From Dehalococcoidia bacterium (GTDB lineage: Bacteria > Chloroflexota > Dehalococcoidia > Dehalococcoidales > BS750m-G39), in NCBI GenBank assembly GCA_030615425.1, contig JAUWZG010000026.1:1-14339 (forward strand): a stretch of DNA of 14,339 bases, written 5' to 3'. How positions within the stretch are numbered: the stretch's first letter is position 1; every line of letters starts with the position of its first letter. Below are positions 1-7,615 of this stretch, piece by piece. The translations under genes and the position numbers were made by a program. The notes beneath the pieces are model-generated. The model had not been told where the DNA came from and ran no database searches. It saw only the letters and a list, made by a program, of their open reading frames with translations.

Positions 1-1000
1 GAAGTCTGGCTCCATTCTTGGCCGCTTCATCCTCGGGATAGTGAGCTTGACTTATCGCCTGAGGCAGCTCAACCAGGTTACACCGCTCCCTCAACTCCGG
101 GGGCAAAAAGTCCTCCGCCTGCCATGCCCACTGGTCCACAAACTGTTTCATCAGCTTCCTCACCTGCAGCGGGCGGAGTCCTTGAGTAAGGGGATAGAGA
201 GGAACCAAGCGCCCGGTATGAACCAGCTCCTTATCCTCCAGCTCCCACTCTGGAGATTCAAACACGTGCCGCCCACCAAACAGGCTTACCCGGCCACTGA
301 GGACTATTCGGGTATTAGTTGGTAGATTCTTGGCCAGGTAGGGATTATTAAACCACACCACCCTGACGTTACCCGTCTCATCGCCGACAATAGCCTCGGT
401 GCCCCGCCTGCCACCGAGCATGGTCACCTGAGCCTGCCACACATTAGCAATAATAGTCTGCTCCTCACCCTCGGCAAGCTGGGAGATATATTTCCTCTGG
501 CTGTAATCAAGGTGACGGTGGGGAAAGAAATAGAGCAGGTCCCGAATCGTTTTCACCCCCAGACGGTTGAACTTAGCCGCCAGACTGGTGCTGACCCCTT
601 TGACCGCGGTGATGGGGGAATCCAGAGACTCACCAGCTACCCTCTGCCCCTTTGCTGCTAAAGACCGCCGGCTGGGTGTGGGGGGCGATGGCACAACGCT
701 TTCCTTCGGCGGCTCGACCTTGCCCTTCTCTGCCTCCATGCGCTCCACTTCAGACAAAAACTCAAACACCTCATCTATCCACCGTCTACGCTGCTGCTTG
801 GTCAGAGAGGCATATTTGGAATCGTCTAAGCGGAGTTTATGAAAGCGGCTCAAAAGCGGGGGGCTGGTTATTGATGCTACGGCTTGACCTGCCCATCGAC
901 GAAGGAACCTGTCCAGACCACCGATTACGGCTGTATCTGTATAACCCTTTTCACACTCAAGCTCGAGAATCTTCCGTAGAGGCTTAACCTTCGTTGACAC
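1..1000 (-). CDS. recG: ATP-dependent DNA helicase RecG, N-terminal part (runs off the left edge)
   Basis: RecG remodels stalled replication forks and branch-migrates Holliday junctions. About 333 codons are visible, and the reading frame is still open at base 1. After roughly 130 N-terminal residues comes the RecG wedge (OB-fold) domain: KGVSTSLAAKFNRLGV at residues 134-149, DLLYFFPHRHLDYS at 154-167 and FNNPYLAKNL near 217-226. The helicase motor motifs would lie beyond the window. The long N-terminal region before the wedge resembles the Thermotoga-type RecG rather than the shorter E. coli form. I chose the GTG at 1000-998 because a GGAG lies 8 bases upstream. Another in-frame GTG at 1018 follows directly after the stop of the preceding DegV gene. 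The gene is 18 bases downstream of that gene and is probably its operon partner. Identity is firm; the exact start is less sure. Confidence 0.9.
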   Translation of the reverse strand, partial: MSTKVKPLRKILELECEKGYTDTAVIGGLDRFLRRWAGQAVASITSPPLLSRFHKLRLDDSKYASLTKQQRRRWIDEVFEFLSEVERMEAEKGKVEPPKESVVPSPPTPSRRSLAAKGQRVAGESLDSPITAVKGVSTSLAAKFNRLGVKTIRDLLYFFPHRHLDYSQRKYISQLAEGEEQTIIANVWQAQVTMLGGRRGTEAIVGDETGNVRVVWFNNPYLAKNLPTNTRIVLSGRVSLFGGRHVFESPEWELEDKELVHTGRLVPLYPLTQGLRPLQVRKLMKQFVDQWAWQAEDFLPPELRERCNLVELPQAISQAHYPEDEAAKNGARL

Positions 1001-1018
1001 CGCTTGGTCTCCAGTCAC

Positions 1019-1966
1019 CTAGGCAAGCAGCCGCGGGCAAGAAAATCTCAACTTCGGTATATGTAAAGAGGGCAGAGAAAATCCCTTCTTTGAGGGCTCG
1101 CCTTCGCCTGCGTTCTGCCCAATACCGCTTACCTTCTCCCTCAAGGCTAAGAGCAAAGCCCCGGGACCACCATGAGCCCCCAGGGCTGGTCCTAGCCTGG
1201 CTATATGAATGCGTTTCCGGTCAAAGATAGAAGCTATGCGCTCCTTGAGTGAACCGGCTTCATCAGGCGTAGTGCTGTGCACAATGGCTAATTCTTGGAT
1301 ATCTAAGGCATTTTTTACAAAATCAAATAGACGCTCTATGCCTTTAGAACGGGTGCGGGCATGACCAGCAGGTAAAAGCTCGCCATCGCGCATGGTAAGC
1401 AAAGGCTTCACATTGAGCACACTGCCCAATAATGCTTTAACCTTACCAATGCGCCCCCCCAGAAGCAGGTATTTAAGGGTATCAAAGACACCAAGCACAC
1501 GAATACTAGGAACAGCCTGTCTTATCTCCTCCATTACCGCCGGCAAGCTTTCTCCCGCCTCAGCCAATCTGGCAGCAGCCATAGCTATCAGTCCCAAGCC
1601 CATAGATGTTGAAAGCGAATCTACTACCTCAATACGACAGCTTCCCGTTACCAGCTCCCTGCCCTGCAGCGCTGAGTTATAGGTGCCACTTAATTTGCTG
1701 GTAACCTGGATGGAGACTATTTCATCAGTCTCCTTGGAAAGCCTATTATAGACATCGGCAAAATCCGCCGGCGTAGGCTGGGAAGTAGCGGGATGAACCG
1801 GGCTCTCCACTAATTTCTGGTAAAATTCATCATGACCTATATCCACCCCATCCCGGTAGACCATTTCTCCAAAGCGCACATAGACTGGCACCACCGTAAT
1901 CCCCATCTCCTGAGCTAACTGAGGCGACAGGTCGGCGGTGCTATCAGTAACAACCTTGACCGTCAT
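1019..1966 (-). CDS. DegV family protein (FakB-like fatty-acid-binding protein), copy 1, with C-terminal extension
   Basis: A 315-residue DegV/FakB-family protein. In this family the protein holds a fatty acid and presents its carboxyl group to the kinase FakA, giving acyl-phosphate for phospholipid synthesis. Motifs are canonical: TDSTADL (7-13), TSQPT (61-65), SKLSGTYNSA (90-99), GGRIGK (170-175) and GAHGGPG (263-269). T61, S93, R172 and H265 fit the carboxyl-binding and catalytic network described for S. aureus FakB1. The family fold should end near residue 280; the last ~35 residues, rich in Ser, Pro, Lys and Arg, are an extra tail not seen in the two sister copies. The ATG start has an AGGGGG five bases upstream, embedded in the end of copy 2. 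The gene sits 2 bp after copy 2 and just before recG. Family assignment is sure; fatty-acid specificity is unknown. Confidence 0.92.
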   Translation of the reverse strand: MTVKVVTDSTADLSPQLAQEMGITVVPVYVRFGEMVYRDGVDIGHDEFYQKLVESPVHPATSQPTPADFADVYNRLSKETDEIVSIQVTSKLSGTYNSALQGRELVTGSCRIEVVDSLSTSMGLGLIAMAAARLAEAGESLPAVMEEIRQAVPSIRVLGVFDTLKYLLLGGRIGKVKALLGSVLNVKPLLTMRDGELLPAGHARTRSKGIERLFDFVKNALDIQELAIVHSTTPDEAGSLKERIASIFDRKRIHIARLGPALGAHGGPGALLLALREKVSGIGQNAGEGEPSKKGFSLPSLHIPKLRFSCPRLLA

Positions 1967-1968
1967 GA

Positions 1969-2811
1969 CTACCCCCTATCCCCCAGTACGGCTACCAGCA
2001 ACATACCGGGACCGGTATGGGCACCGATTACCGGGGTCATTTTGGAGCGATAGATACGCTCTCTGGGAAATATAGAGCCAAGCCGCTCAAGCAATACCTC
2101 AGCCTCGTCAGGGCAGGCGGTATCCTCTACCGCCATCTCCTCAATATGGGCATAGCTGGCGGCAAAATCATATAAGCGGTCGAGCGCCTTAGCCCGCGAG
2201 CGGGTTCTGCCCGCCGGCTCAACTAAACCGTCTCTCAAGGTGATGAGAGGGTTAATCCTCAGCATTGACCCCAGCAAAGCCTGTGCCCGGCCAATGCGCC
2301 CACCCCTTCTGAGATACTCCAGGGTATCAAAAGCGGCCTGAAACTCCACCCGGGGAATATTCTTTCTGGCTACCTCCATCACCTCATCAAGGCTAGCCCC
2401 AGCCTGAGCTGCCTTAGCCGCAGTCATAACTATAAATCCCTCTGCCATGGTAGCCCATTGCGAATCAACTGTTTCTACCCGGCACTTCTGCTTCATTAGC
2501 CCTATACTTTGTAACGCCACCTCATGGGTAGCACTGAGCCTAGCGGAAACAGTAATAGCCAGGATTTCATCAGTCTCCTCAGCCAGCTTATCATAGGCTT
2601 CAGCAAAGGTTTGCGGCGACGGCACTGAAGTAGTCGGAAAGACTTTGCTGGTCTGCAGCTTCTCGTAGAACTGGTCGGCAGTTAGGTCAATGCCATCGCG
2701 GTAGACCTCTTCGCCAAAGCGAAGAATTAGTGGAACTACGGTAATCCCTAGCTCCTCCACCACCTGAGATGGTAAATCAGCCACGCTGTCGGTAACAACC
2801 TTGACTGTCAC
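1969..2811 (-). CDS. DegV family protein (FakB-like), copy 2
   Basis: A 280-residue DegV/FakB-like protein, the usual family length. Visible motifs are TDSVADL (7-13), TSVPS (61-65), RLSATHEVAL (91-100), GGRIGR (170-175) and GAHTGPG (263-269). The presumed carboxyl-binding residues T61, S93, R172 and H265 are all kept. The normally conserved SGTY of the ligand loop is SATH here, so the pocket entrance may differ from copy 1. Translation starts at a GTG; only 2 bp separate it from the stop of copy 3 upstream, and its own stop lies 2 bp before the ATG of copy 1. This spacing implies one transcript and translational coupling. It is most similar by eye to copy 3, sharing AYDKLAEETDEI, AGASLDEV and NIPR stretches, so these two may descend from a later duplication. 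Confidence 0.92.
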   Translation of the reverse strand: MTVKVVTDSVADLPSQVVEELGITVVPLILRFGEEVYRDGIDLTADQFYEKLQTSKVFPTTSVPSPQTFAEAYDKLAEETDEILAITVSARLSATHEVALQSIGLMKQKCRVETVDSQWATMAEGFIVMTAAKAAQAGASLDEVMEVARKNIPRVEFQAAFDTLEYLRRGGRIGRAQALLGSMLRINPLITLRDGLVEPAGRTRSRAKALDRLYDFAASYAHIEEMAVEDTACPDEAEVLLERLGSIFPRERIYRSKMTPVIGAHTGPGMLLVAVLGDRG

Positions 2812-2813
2812 GA

Positions 2814-3653
2814 CTATTTATCCCCCAGCAGAGCCACCCCCAGAACCCGGGGACCAACATGCGCCCCAATCACCGGGCTTACCTTCGACTGGTAGATACG
2901 CTCTTTAGGAAATTTAGCGCCGAGCCGCTCAACTAGCATCTCGGCTTCATCAGGAGTGGTGGCATGCTCTACTGCCATCTCGTCAATATGGGAAAAGCTG
3001 GTAGCAAAGTTATACAAGTAGTCTATCGCTTTAACCCGGGAGTGCTCCCTGGCAAAGGGGTAGGCCTCACCGTCTCTTATGCCCAGTATATGAGTCACCT
3101 TAAGCTTTGACCCCAAAAAGGCGCGTGCCTTGCCAATGCGCCCGCCCTCTTCGAGATAGTCCAGGGTATCAAGAGCCATACGAACATCCGCCCGGGGGAT
3201 ATTCTTACGAGCCAGAGCCACCACCTCATCAAGGCTAGCTCCAGCGTTAGCTGCCTTGGCGGCAGCGATAACTATCAATCCCTGTGCCATAACCGCCCAC
3301 AAAGAATCAACCACCTCTACCCGGCATTTCCGCTTCATCAGCTCTTTAGCCTGCAACATGGCTTCATAGCTGGCGCTGAGCTTATGGGAATTAGTGATGA
3401 CAGCAATTTCATCCGTCTCTTCAGCTAGCTTATCATAAGCCTGAACGAAGACGCTAAGGCTGGGGATTTTGGTGGCGGGTAAAATTTTGCTGTGTATTAG
3501 CTTATCGTAGAACTGGTCAGTAGTCAGGTCAACGTCATCCCGGTAGACCTCCTCCCCAAAGAGAACACTTATCGGGATTACAGTAATTCCTAGCTCTTTA
3601 GCCACCTCGGAGGGTATGTCACCCAGACTATCGGTGACAATTTTAACTGTCAT
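2814..3653 (-). CDS. DegV family protein (FakB-like), copy 3
   Basis: A 279-residue DegV/FakB-like protein, first of the three copies in transcription order. T61, S93, R172 and H265 are kept, but several motif positions differ from the family norm: TDSLGDI instead of TDSTADL (7-13), TKIPS instead of TSxPS (61-65, Lys at 62), HKLSASYEAM in the ligand loop (90-99), and GAHVGPR instead of GAHxGPG (263-269). It is therefore probably still able to bind an acyl carboxylate, but is the most diverged of the three and may prefer another ligand. The ATG start has a GGAGG about 8-9 bases upstream. It begins 16 bp after the stop of the FakA-like kinase gene, its likely functional partner. Ligand and activity are inferred from the family only. 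Confidence 0.9.
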   Translation of the reverse strand: MTVKIVTDSLGDIPSEVAKELGITVIPISVLFGEEVYRDDVDLTTDQFYDKLIHSKILPATKIPSLSVFVQAYDKLAEETDEIAVITNSHKLSASYEAMLQAKELMKRKCRVEVVDSLWAVMAQGLIVIAAAKAANAGASLDEVVALARKNIPRADVRMALDTLDYLEEGGRIGKARAFLGSKLKVTHILGIRDGEAYPFAREHSRVKAIDYLYNFATSFSHIDEMAVEHATTPDEAEMLVERLGAKFPKERIYQSKVSPVIGAHVGPRVLGVALLGDK

Positions 3654-3669
3654 AATAGAACCCTCCCCT

Positions 3670-5304
3670 TTACTCTACAGAAGCAATATAGCTGTAGTGA
3701 GGCTGACCGCCCTGAACTACCTCAACCTGAAGCTGGGGATGCTGCTCACGGATAGCGGTGCTGACCTGCTCCGCCTCAGCCGGCTTGGTATCAGCCCCGT
3801 AGTAGATGGTAACCACCTCAACCTCATCCAGGTTCACCCTCCCCAGCGTCTCAGTGAGAACCTCATCTGTCTTATCAGCCACCACCACCAGGTCTCCGTC
3901 CAGAAAGCCGATTGCCTGTTTCCTCTTGATGTCCAGTCCACCCAGCCGGGTTGAGCGTACCGCCCGGGTAACTTCAATAGTCTTTACTGCTGATTGCGCC
4001 CTGTCCATATTCCGAGCGTTTGTTCCCAGGTCAGCCTCATAATCAAAGGCTAAAAGCGCGGCTACCCCCTGTGGAATTGTTTTCGTGGGCACCACCTCAA
4101 TGGTTTTGCTGGTCAAAGACTGGACTTGCTCGGCGGTGAGTACTATATTTTTGTTATTAGGCAAAATAATAACCTTCTCCGAAGGTACTGCGTCCACCAC
4201 CTGGAGCAAATCCTTGGTGCTGGGATTCATTGTCTGCCCACCGGGCACAATAGCTGTTGCCCCCAGACTGGAAAAAACATTAGATAGACCCTCCCCAGCA
4301 ACCACAGCCACAATAGCTACCTCAACCGCTGGCATCCTCTCTTTCTGCATCTCCAGGAAATCCCGGTATTGCTCATCCATATTGCGTACATTTATCTCAT
4401 GCAAAGTTCCCAGGGGGATAACATAGCTCATAACATCACCAGGGTCTAAGGTATGAATATGAACCCTGATTGCTGCATCATCACCAACTACAATCACCGA
4501 TTGCCCCCTCTTTTCCAGCCTCTTCCTGAGCTTATCCGGGTTAAGCCCCTGCCCCTTAATGACTAAATTAGTGCAATAGCCGTAGGGCACCTCCTCCACG
4601 CCTACCATTTGCGGCACTTTAGCCGTGAGCGGTACGCTACTGGCAATCATCCAGGGCCGACGTAGCTTCAACTGCTCCACCTCACCCTTAAGATAGTGGA
4701 GAGCACCCTCCAGGATGGTATATAAACCTTGCCCCCCGGCATCCACCACACCCGCTTCCATCAATACCGGCAGAAGGGTGGGTGTATTAGCTACTGACTC
4801 CTTGGCAGCACCGGTTGTAGCTTCCACAACCGACACCACGTCATCACTAACCGTAGAAGCATGCTCCTTGGCAGCCGCTGACGCCTCTCTAATTACGGTA
4901 AGGATAGTCCCCTCTACGGGATTGCTTAACCCTTTATAAGCCACCTCTGATGCCTGTAATAAGGCATCAGCCAGCTCACTGCCGTTAAACGAGTCCTTAT
5001 CCGCCAGACCCTGGGCCAGACCTCTCCAAATCTGCGACAGGATTACGCCGCTATTACCCCTAGCCCCCACCAGTGCCCCTCTGGCCATAGCCTGAGCTAC
5101 GCCTGAAGCGCTACTATCAGGAGCCCGATAGGCTTCCTCCATAGTGGAACGCATGGTAAGCAGCATGTTAGTCCCGGTATCTCCATCAGGCACCGGGAAG
5201 ACATTCAGGGCATCAATATCTGCAGCGCTCTTCTCCAACCAACCAGTAGCGGCAACAAACATTTCCCTTAAATCTTGCCCGCTAATAGAATTAGCCTGTG
5301 CCAT
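3670..5304 (-). CDS. fakA: DAK2-domain fatty-acid kinase, FakA/YloV-like
   Basis: A 544-residue homolog of FakA/YloV, the soluble ATP-dependent kinase that phosphorylates fatty acids bound to FakB proteins. The N-terminal DhaL-type kinase domain (about 1-205) has the Mg-ATP motif NVFPVPDGDTGTNM (34-47), ARGNSGVILSQ (81-91) and VDAGGQGL (187-194). The middle domain has C244, H282 and H284, which correspond to the zinc ligands reported in S. aureus FakA. The remaining ~230 residues match the expected FakB-binding C-terminal region. Length is typical. The ATG has an AAGG 8 bases upstream. It is the first gene of a likely five-gene operon with three FakB-like genes and recG, and this pairing strongly supports the fatty-acid kinase role over dihydroxyacetone kinase. 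A TATAAT lies about 40 bp upstream of the start. Confidence 0.93.
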   Translation of the reverse strand: MAQANSISGQDLREMFVAATGWLEKSAADIDALNVFPVPDGDTGTNMLLTMRSTMEEAYRAPDSSASGVAQAMARGALVGARGNSGVILSQIWRGLAQGLADKDSFNGSELADALLQASEVAYKGLSNPVEGTILTVIREASAAAKEHASTVSDDVVSVVEATTGAAKESVANTPTLLPVLMEAGVVDAGGQGLYTILEGALHYLKGEVEQLKLRRPWMIASSVPLTAKVPQMVGVEEVPYGYCTNLVIKGQGLNPDKLRKRLEKRGQSVIVVGDDAAIRVHIHTLDPGDVMSYVIPLGTLHEINVRNMDEQYRDFLEMQKERMPAVEVAIVAVVAGEGLSNVFSSLGATAIVPGGQTMNPSTKDLLQVVDAVPSEKVIILPNNKNIVLTAEQVQSLTSKTIEVVPTKTIPQGVAALLAFDYEADLGTNARNMDRAQSAVKTIEVTRAVRSTRLGGLDIKRKQAIGFLDGDLVVVADKTDEVLTETLGRVNLDEVEVVTIYYGADTKPAEAEQVSTAIREQHPQLQVEVVQGGQPHYSYIASVE

Positions 5305-5314
5305 CTTAACATCC

Positions 5315-5343
5315 TTGCCAGAATCGCCTGGCTATGTTAGTAT
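5315..5343 (+). promoter_or_regulatory. Predicted sigma-70-type promoter of rpmB
   Basis: TTGCCA (5315-5320), a 17-base spacer, then TAGTAT (5338-5343) preceded by TGT, an extended -10 pattern. Initiation is expected near 5350, giving a leader of about 45 bases with an AGGAG at 5383-5387. The -10 overlaps the minus-strand -10 of the fakA operon. Confidence 0.55.
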
Positions 5344-5347
5344 TATA
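5342..5347 (-). promoter_or_regulatory. Predicted -10 element of the fakA-degV-recG operon
   Basis: On the minus strand these bases read TATAAT, a consensus -10, 37 bases before the fakA ATG. The hexamer 17 bases further upstream (CAAATT) is a poor -35, so the call rests on the -10 and the position. It overlaps the rpmB -10 by two bases. Confidence 0.4.
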
Positions 5348-5396
5348 AACAAAATTCTACAGTAAATTTGCCCGTTAGTCAAAGGAGAAGAAAACA

Positions 5397-5585
5397 TTGA
5401 AATGCGATTTATGTGGCAAAACGCCTCAATTCGGCCATAACATAAGCCACTCTAAACGTCATACCAAGCGCAACTGGGTGCCCAATATTCACCCGGTTAC
5501 TATCGTTATCGATGGCCAGCCGAAACGGCTAAACCTGTGCACCAGATGCCTGCGCAGTCAGCATAAACTGGCTAAAGCAAACTAG
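5397..5585 (+). CDS. rpmB: 50S ribosomal protein L28 (bL28), zinc-binding form
   Basis: A 62-residue bL28 of the large ribosomal subunit. The sequence opens CDLCGKTPQFGHNISHS and has RHTKRNWVPNIHPV in the middle, both hallmarks of the family. Four cysteines in two CxxC pairs (C3/C6 and C48/C51) mark the zinc-ribbon (C+) form. It starts at TTG; an AGGAG nine bases upstream fixes this start, and no ATG gives the conserved N-terminus. It is transcribed away from the fakA operon. Its last 14 bases overlap the 3' end of rpe on the other strand. Identity is firm. Confidence 0.96.
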   Translation: MKCDLCGKTPQFGHNISHSKRHTKRNWVPNIHPVTIVIDGQPKRLNLCTRCLRSQHKLAKAN

Positions 5586-6243
5586 CCCTGAGCTTTTTGA
5601 GGGCTTCTTCTACCGTTTGCCCCGAACCAAACACCGCTGCCCCAGCTACCAGCACCCTGGCTCCCGCCTTCACCACCTTAGGCGCAACCTGGGCATTGAT
5701 GCCCCCGTCCACCTCCAGCTCAGCGGCTAAACCCTTTTCATCCAGCTCCGCCCGCAGTTGGGCTATCTTATCCAGCGTTGACTCAATAAAGGTCTGCCCG
5801 CCATAGCCAGGATTGACCGTCATCACCAGGACTAAATCCAGGGAGGGTAGGATTTCACTGACAGCGGCTGCCGGTGTGTCCGGGTTGAGAGATACCCCCA
5901 CCCTAACCCCCAACTCCTTAATTGCCCTAACCACCTGGTGAATATGGGGACAGGCTTCTATATGAACGGTGATAATGTCAGCCCCGGCATCAGCAAACTG
6001 GTCAATTTGACGTTCCGGTGCCTCAATCATAAGGTGGACATCTAGAGGAAGGTCAGTCCACTTCCGAACGGCGGCTACCACCGGGGCACCGATGGTTATC
6101 TGGGGCACAAATTGCCCGTCCATAACATCGACATGGATATAGTCAGCACCAGCCTTGGTGGCTTCAGCCACCTGTTCCCCCAGGCGACCGAAATCAGCGG
6201 AGAGAATAGACGGGGCAAGCTTGACCTGAGGACTACCTTCCAC
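5572..6243 (-). CDS. rpe: Ribulose-phosphate 3-epimerase
   Basis: Interconverts ribulose-5-phosphate and xylulose-5-phosphate in the pentose phosphate pathway. A TIM barrel is indicated by KLAPSILSADFGRLGEQ at the N-terminus, the metal and catalytic segment HVDVMDGQFVPQITIG, DVHLMI, VLVMTVNPGYGGQTFI and the second catalytic aspartate in LEVDGGINA. The GTG at 6243 is preferred: a GGAG lies six bases upstream and it yields 223 residues beginning just before the conserved core. An in-frame ATG at 6270 would add nine residues but has a poor ribosome site. The gene overlaps the argH 3' end by 11 bp (38 bp with the longer start), so it appears to be the last gene of the arginine operon. Its 3' end overlaps rpmB by 14 bp on the opposite strand. 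Confidence 0.94.
   Translation of the reverse strand: MEGSPQVKLAPSILSADFGRLGEQVAEATKAGADYIHVDVMDGQFVPQITIGAPVVAAVRKWTDLPLDVHLMIEAPERQIDQFADAGADIITVHIEACPHIHQVVRAIKELGVRVGVSLNPDTPAAAVSEILPSLDLVLVMTVNPGYGGQTFIESTLDKIAQLRAELDEKGLAAELEVDGGINAQVAPKVVKAGARVLVAGAAVFGSGQTVEEALKKLRASLL
5584..5611 (+). terminator. Possible weak intrinsic terminator after rpmB
   Basis: AGCCCT (5584-5589) pairs with AGGGCT (5600-5605) around a 10-base loop and is followed by TCTTCT. It starts within the rpmB stop codon and lies inside the 3' coding end of rpe. The stem is short and the U-tract broken, so it may be chance. Confidence 0.25.
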
Positions 6244-7615
6244 CTCTGGCTCCGATGGATTTCTTAGCATTAGCCAGCGCCTTCTCTACCTGTCTGGGGG
6301 CGGTGCCGCCAATGACATCCCTGGCGGCAATAGATGATTCCACAGTAATAGAGTAGACATCCTTTTCAAATAGTGGAGAAAACTTCTTGTATTCAGCCAG
6401 GCTGAGCTTAAGTAAAGGTTTATCCTTTTCCATAGCGTAGCTCACCAGTCTAGCCACTATCTCATGGGCGGTGCGGAAGGCTTCCCCCTTCTTGACCAGG
6501 TAGTCAGCCAGGTCGGTGGCTAGAATATAGCCACGCTCCAGCGCCCGCCGGGCATTTTCCGGCTTAACCTTGAGGGTCTTGACCATGCCGGTGAATACCT
6601 CCAGGGTGGAGAGCAGGGTATCCACGGTATCAAACAAGCCCTCTTTGTCCTCCTGCATATCCCTATTATAGGACAGGGGGAGAGCCTTCATCGTGGTCAG
6701 CAGAGCCATGAGTCTGCCATAGACCCTGCCCGTCTTGCCCCGAGCCAGCTCGGCAACATCAGGGTTCTTCTTCTGGGGCATAATGCTTGAGCCGGTGGCG
6801 TAAGCCTCATCAAGCTCAATAAAGTTGAACTCAGACGAAGACCATAAAATAACTTCCTCTGCCAGCCGAGAGAGGTGCATCATGCACAGGCTGGCCGCCG
6901 CTTCATACTCCAGGACAAAATCTCTATCCGAGACAGCATCCATACTGTTCTGACTGAGCTGGCTGAAACCTAGCTCGCTAGCCAGAAACTGGCGGTCGAT
7001 TTTATATGCAACGCCAGCGAGAGCGCCGCTGCCCAGCGGCATGACATCGGTGCGCTTCAAACAGTCGGTAAACCGGCTGACATCACGCTTGAGCATCTCA
7101 AAATAGGCTAGAAGGTGATGAGCCAGCAAAACCGGCTGTGCCGGCTGCAAATGGGTGTATCCGGGAATAATTACATCTTTACTAGCTTCAGCCAGACCGA
7201 TGAGCGCCCGCTGCAATTCTTCCAGCCCAACCAGGGTGTTTGAGATGGCTTCTTTAGCGAAAAGGCGCAAGGCAAAAGCCACCTGGTCGTTGCGAGAGCG
7301 GGCAGTGTGGAGCTTGCCCCCCACCTCACCCACCTTCTCCAACAGGCGGGCTTCAATATTCATATGGATATCTTCCAGTTCCGGCTTGAACTGAAACTCG
7401 CCCCGCTTTATCTCCTCCTTAATCGCACTCAGCCCACCGACGATAGTCTCAGCCTCTTGGTCTGAAATTATCCCCTGCCTGGCCAGCATCCGGGCGTGGG
7501 CAGTACTGCCAGCAATATCATAGGGATACAAGCGCCAGTCAAAGGGAATAGAGGCAGTGTATTCGGTCACCGATTTATCAGCCTTCTTACGAAAGCGACC
7601 CCGAATATGGCTCAT
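6233..7615 (-). CDS. argH: Argininosuccinate lyase
   Basis: Last step of arginine synthesis: argininosuccinate is split into arginine and fumarate. The 460-residue length is typical of the fumarase/aspartase superfamily. Visible signatures are HTARSRNDQ (103-111), GYTHLQPAQP with the catalytic-site His155 (152-161), and the mobile loop GSSIMPQKKNPD (275-286) with the catalytic serine. The ATG overlaps the argG stop as ATGA, and the Shine-Dalgarno AAGGGG lies within the lysine/glycine codons at the end of argG. It is followed with overlap by rpe. Identity is firm. Confidence 0.97.
   Translation of the reverse strand: MSHIRGRFRKKADKSVTEYTASIPFDWRLYPYDIAGSTAHARMLARQGIISDQEAETIVGGLSAIKEEIKRGEFQFKPELEDIHMNIEARLLEKVGEVGGKLHTARSRNDQVAFALRLFAKEAISNTLVGLEELQRALIGLAEASKDVIIPGYTHLQPAQPVLLAHHLLAYFEMLKRDVSRFTDCLKRTDVMPLGSGALAGVAYKIDRQFLASELGFSQLSQNSMDAVSDRDFVLEYEAAASLCMMHLSRLAEEVILWSSSEFNFIELDEAYATGSSIMPQKKNPDVAELARGKTGRVYGRLMALLTTMKALPLSYNRDMQEDKEGLFDTVDTLLSTLEVFTGMVKTLKVKPENARRALERGYILATDLADYLVKKGEAFRTAHEIVARLVSYAMEKDKPLLKLSLAEYKKFSPLFEKDVYSITVESSIAARDVIGGTAPRQVEKALANAKKSIGARGGR

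Noticed and set aside
567..987. Plus-strand open frames of 91 and 111 codons opposite recG
   Set aside because: The minus strand reads continuously as RecG N-terminal and wedge sequence, so these are shadows.
1019..3653. The three DegV genes as an assembly artefact of one duplicated gene
   Set aside because: Their protein sequences differ throughout and their lengths and motif loops differ, so they are old paralogs, not a duplicated read block.
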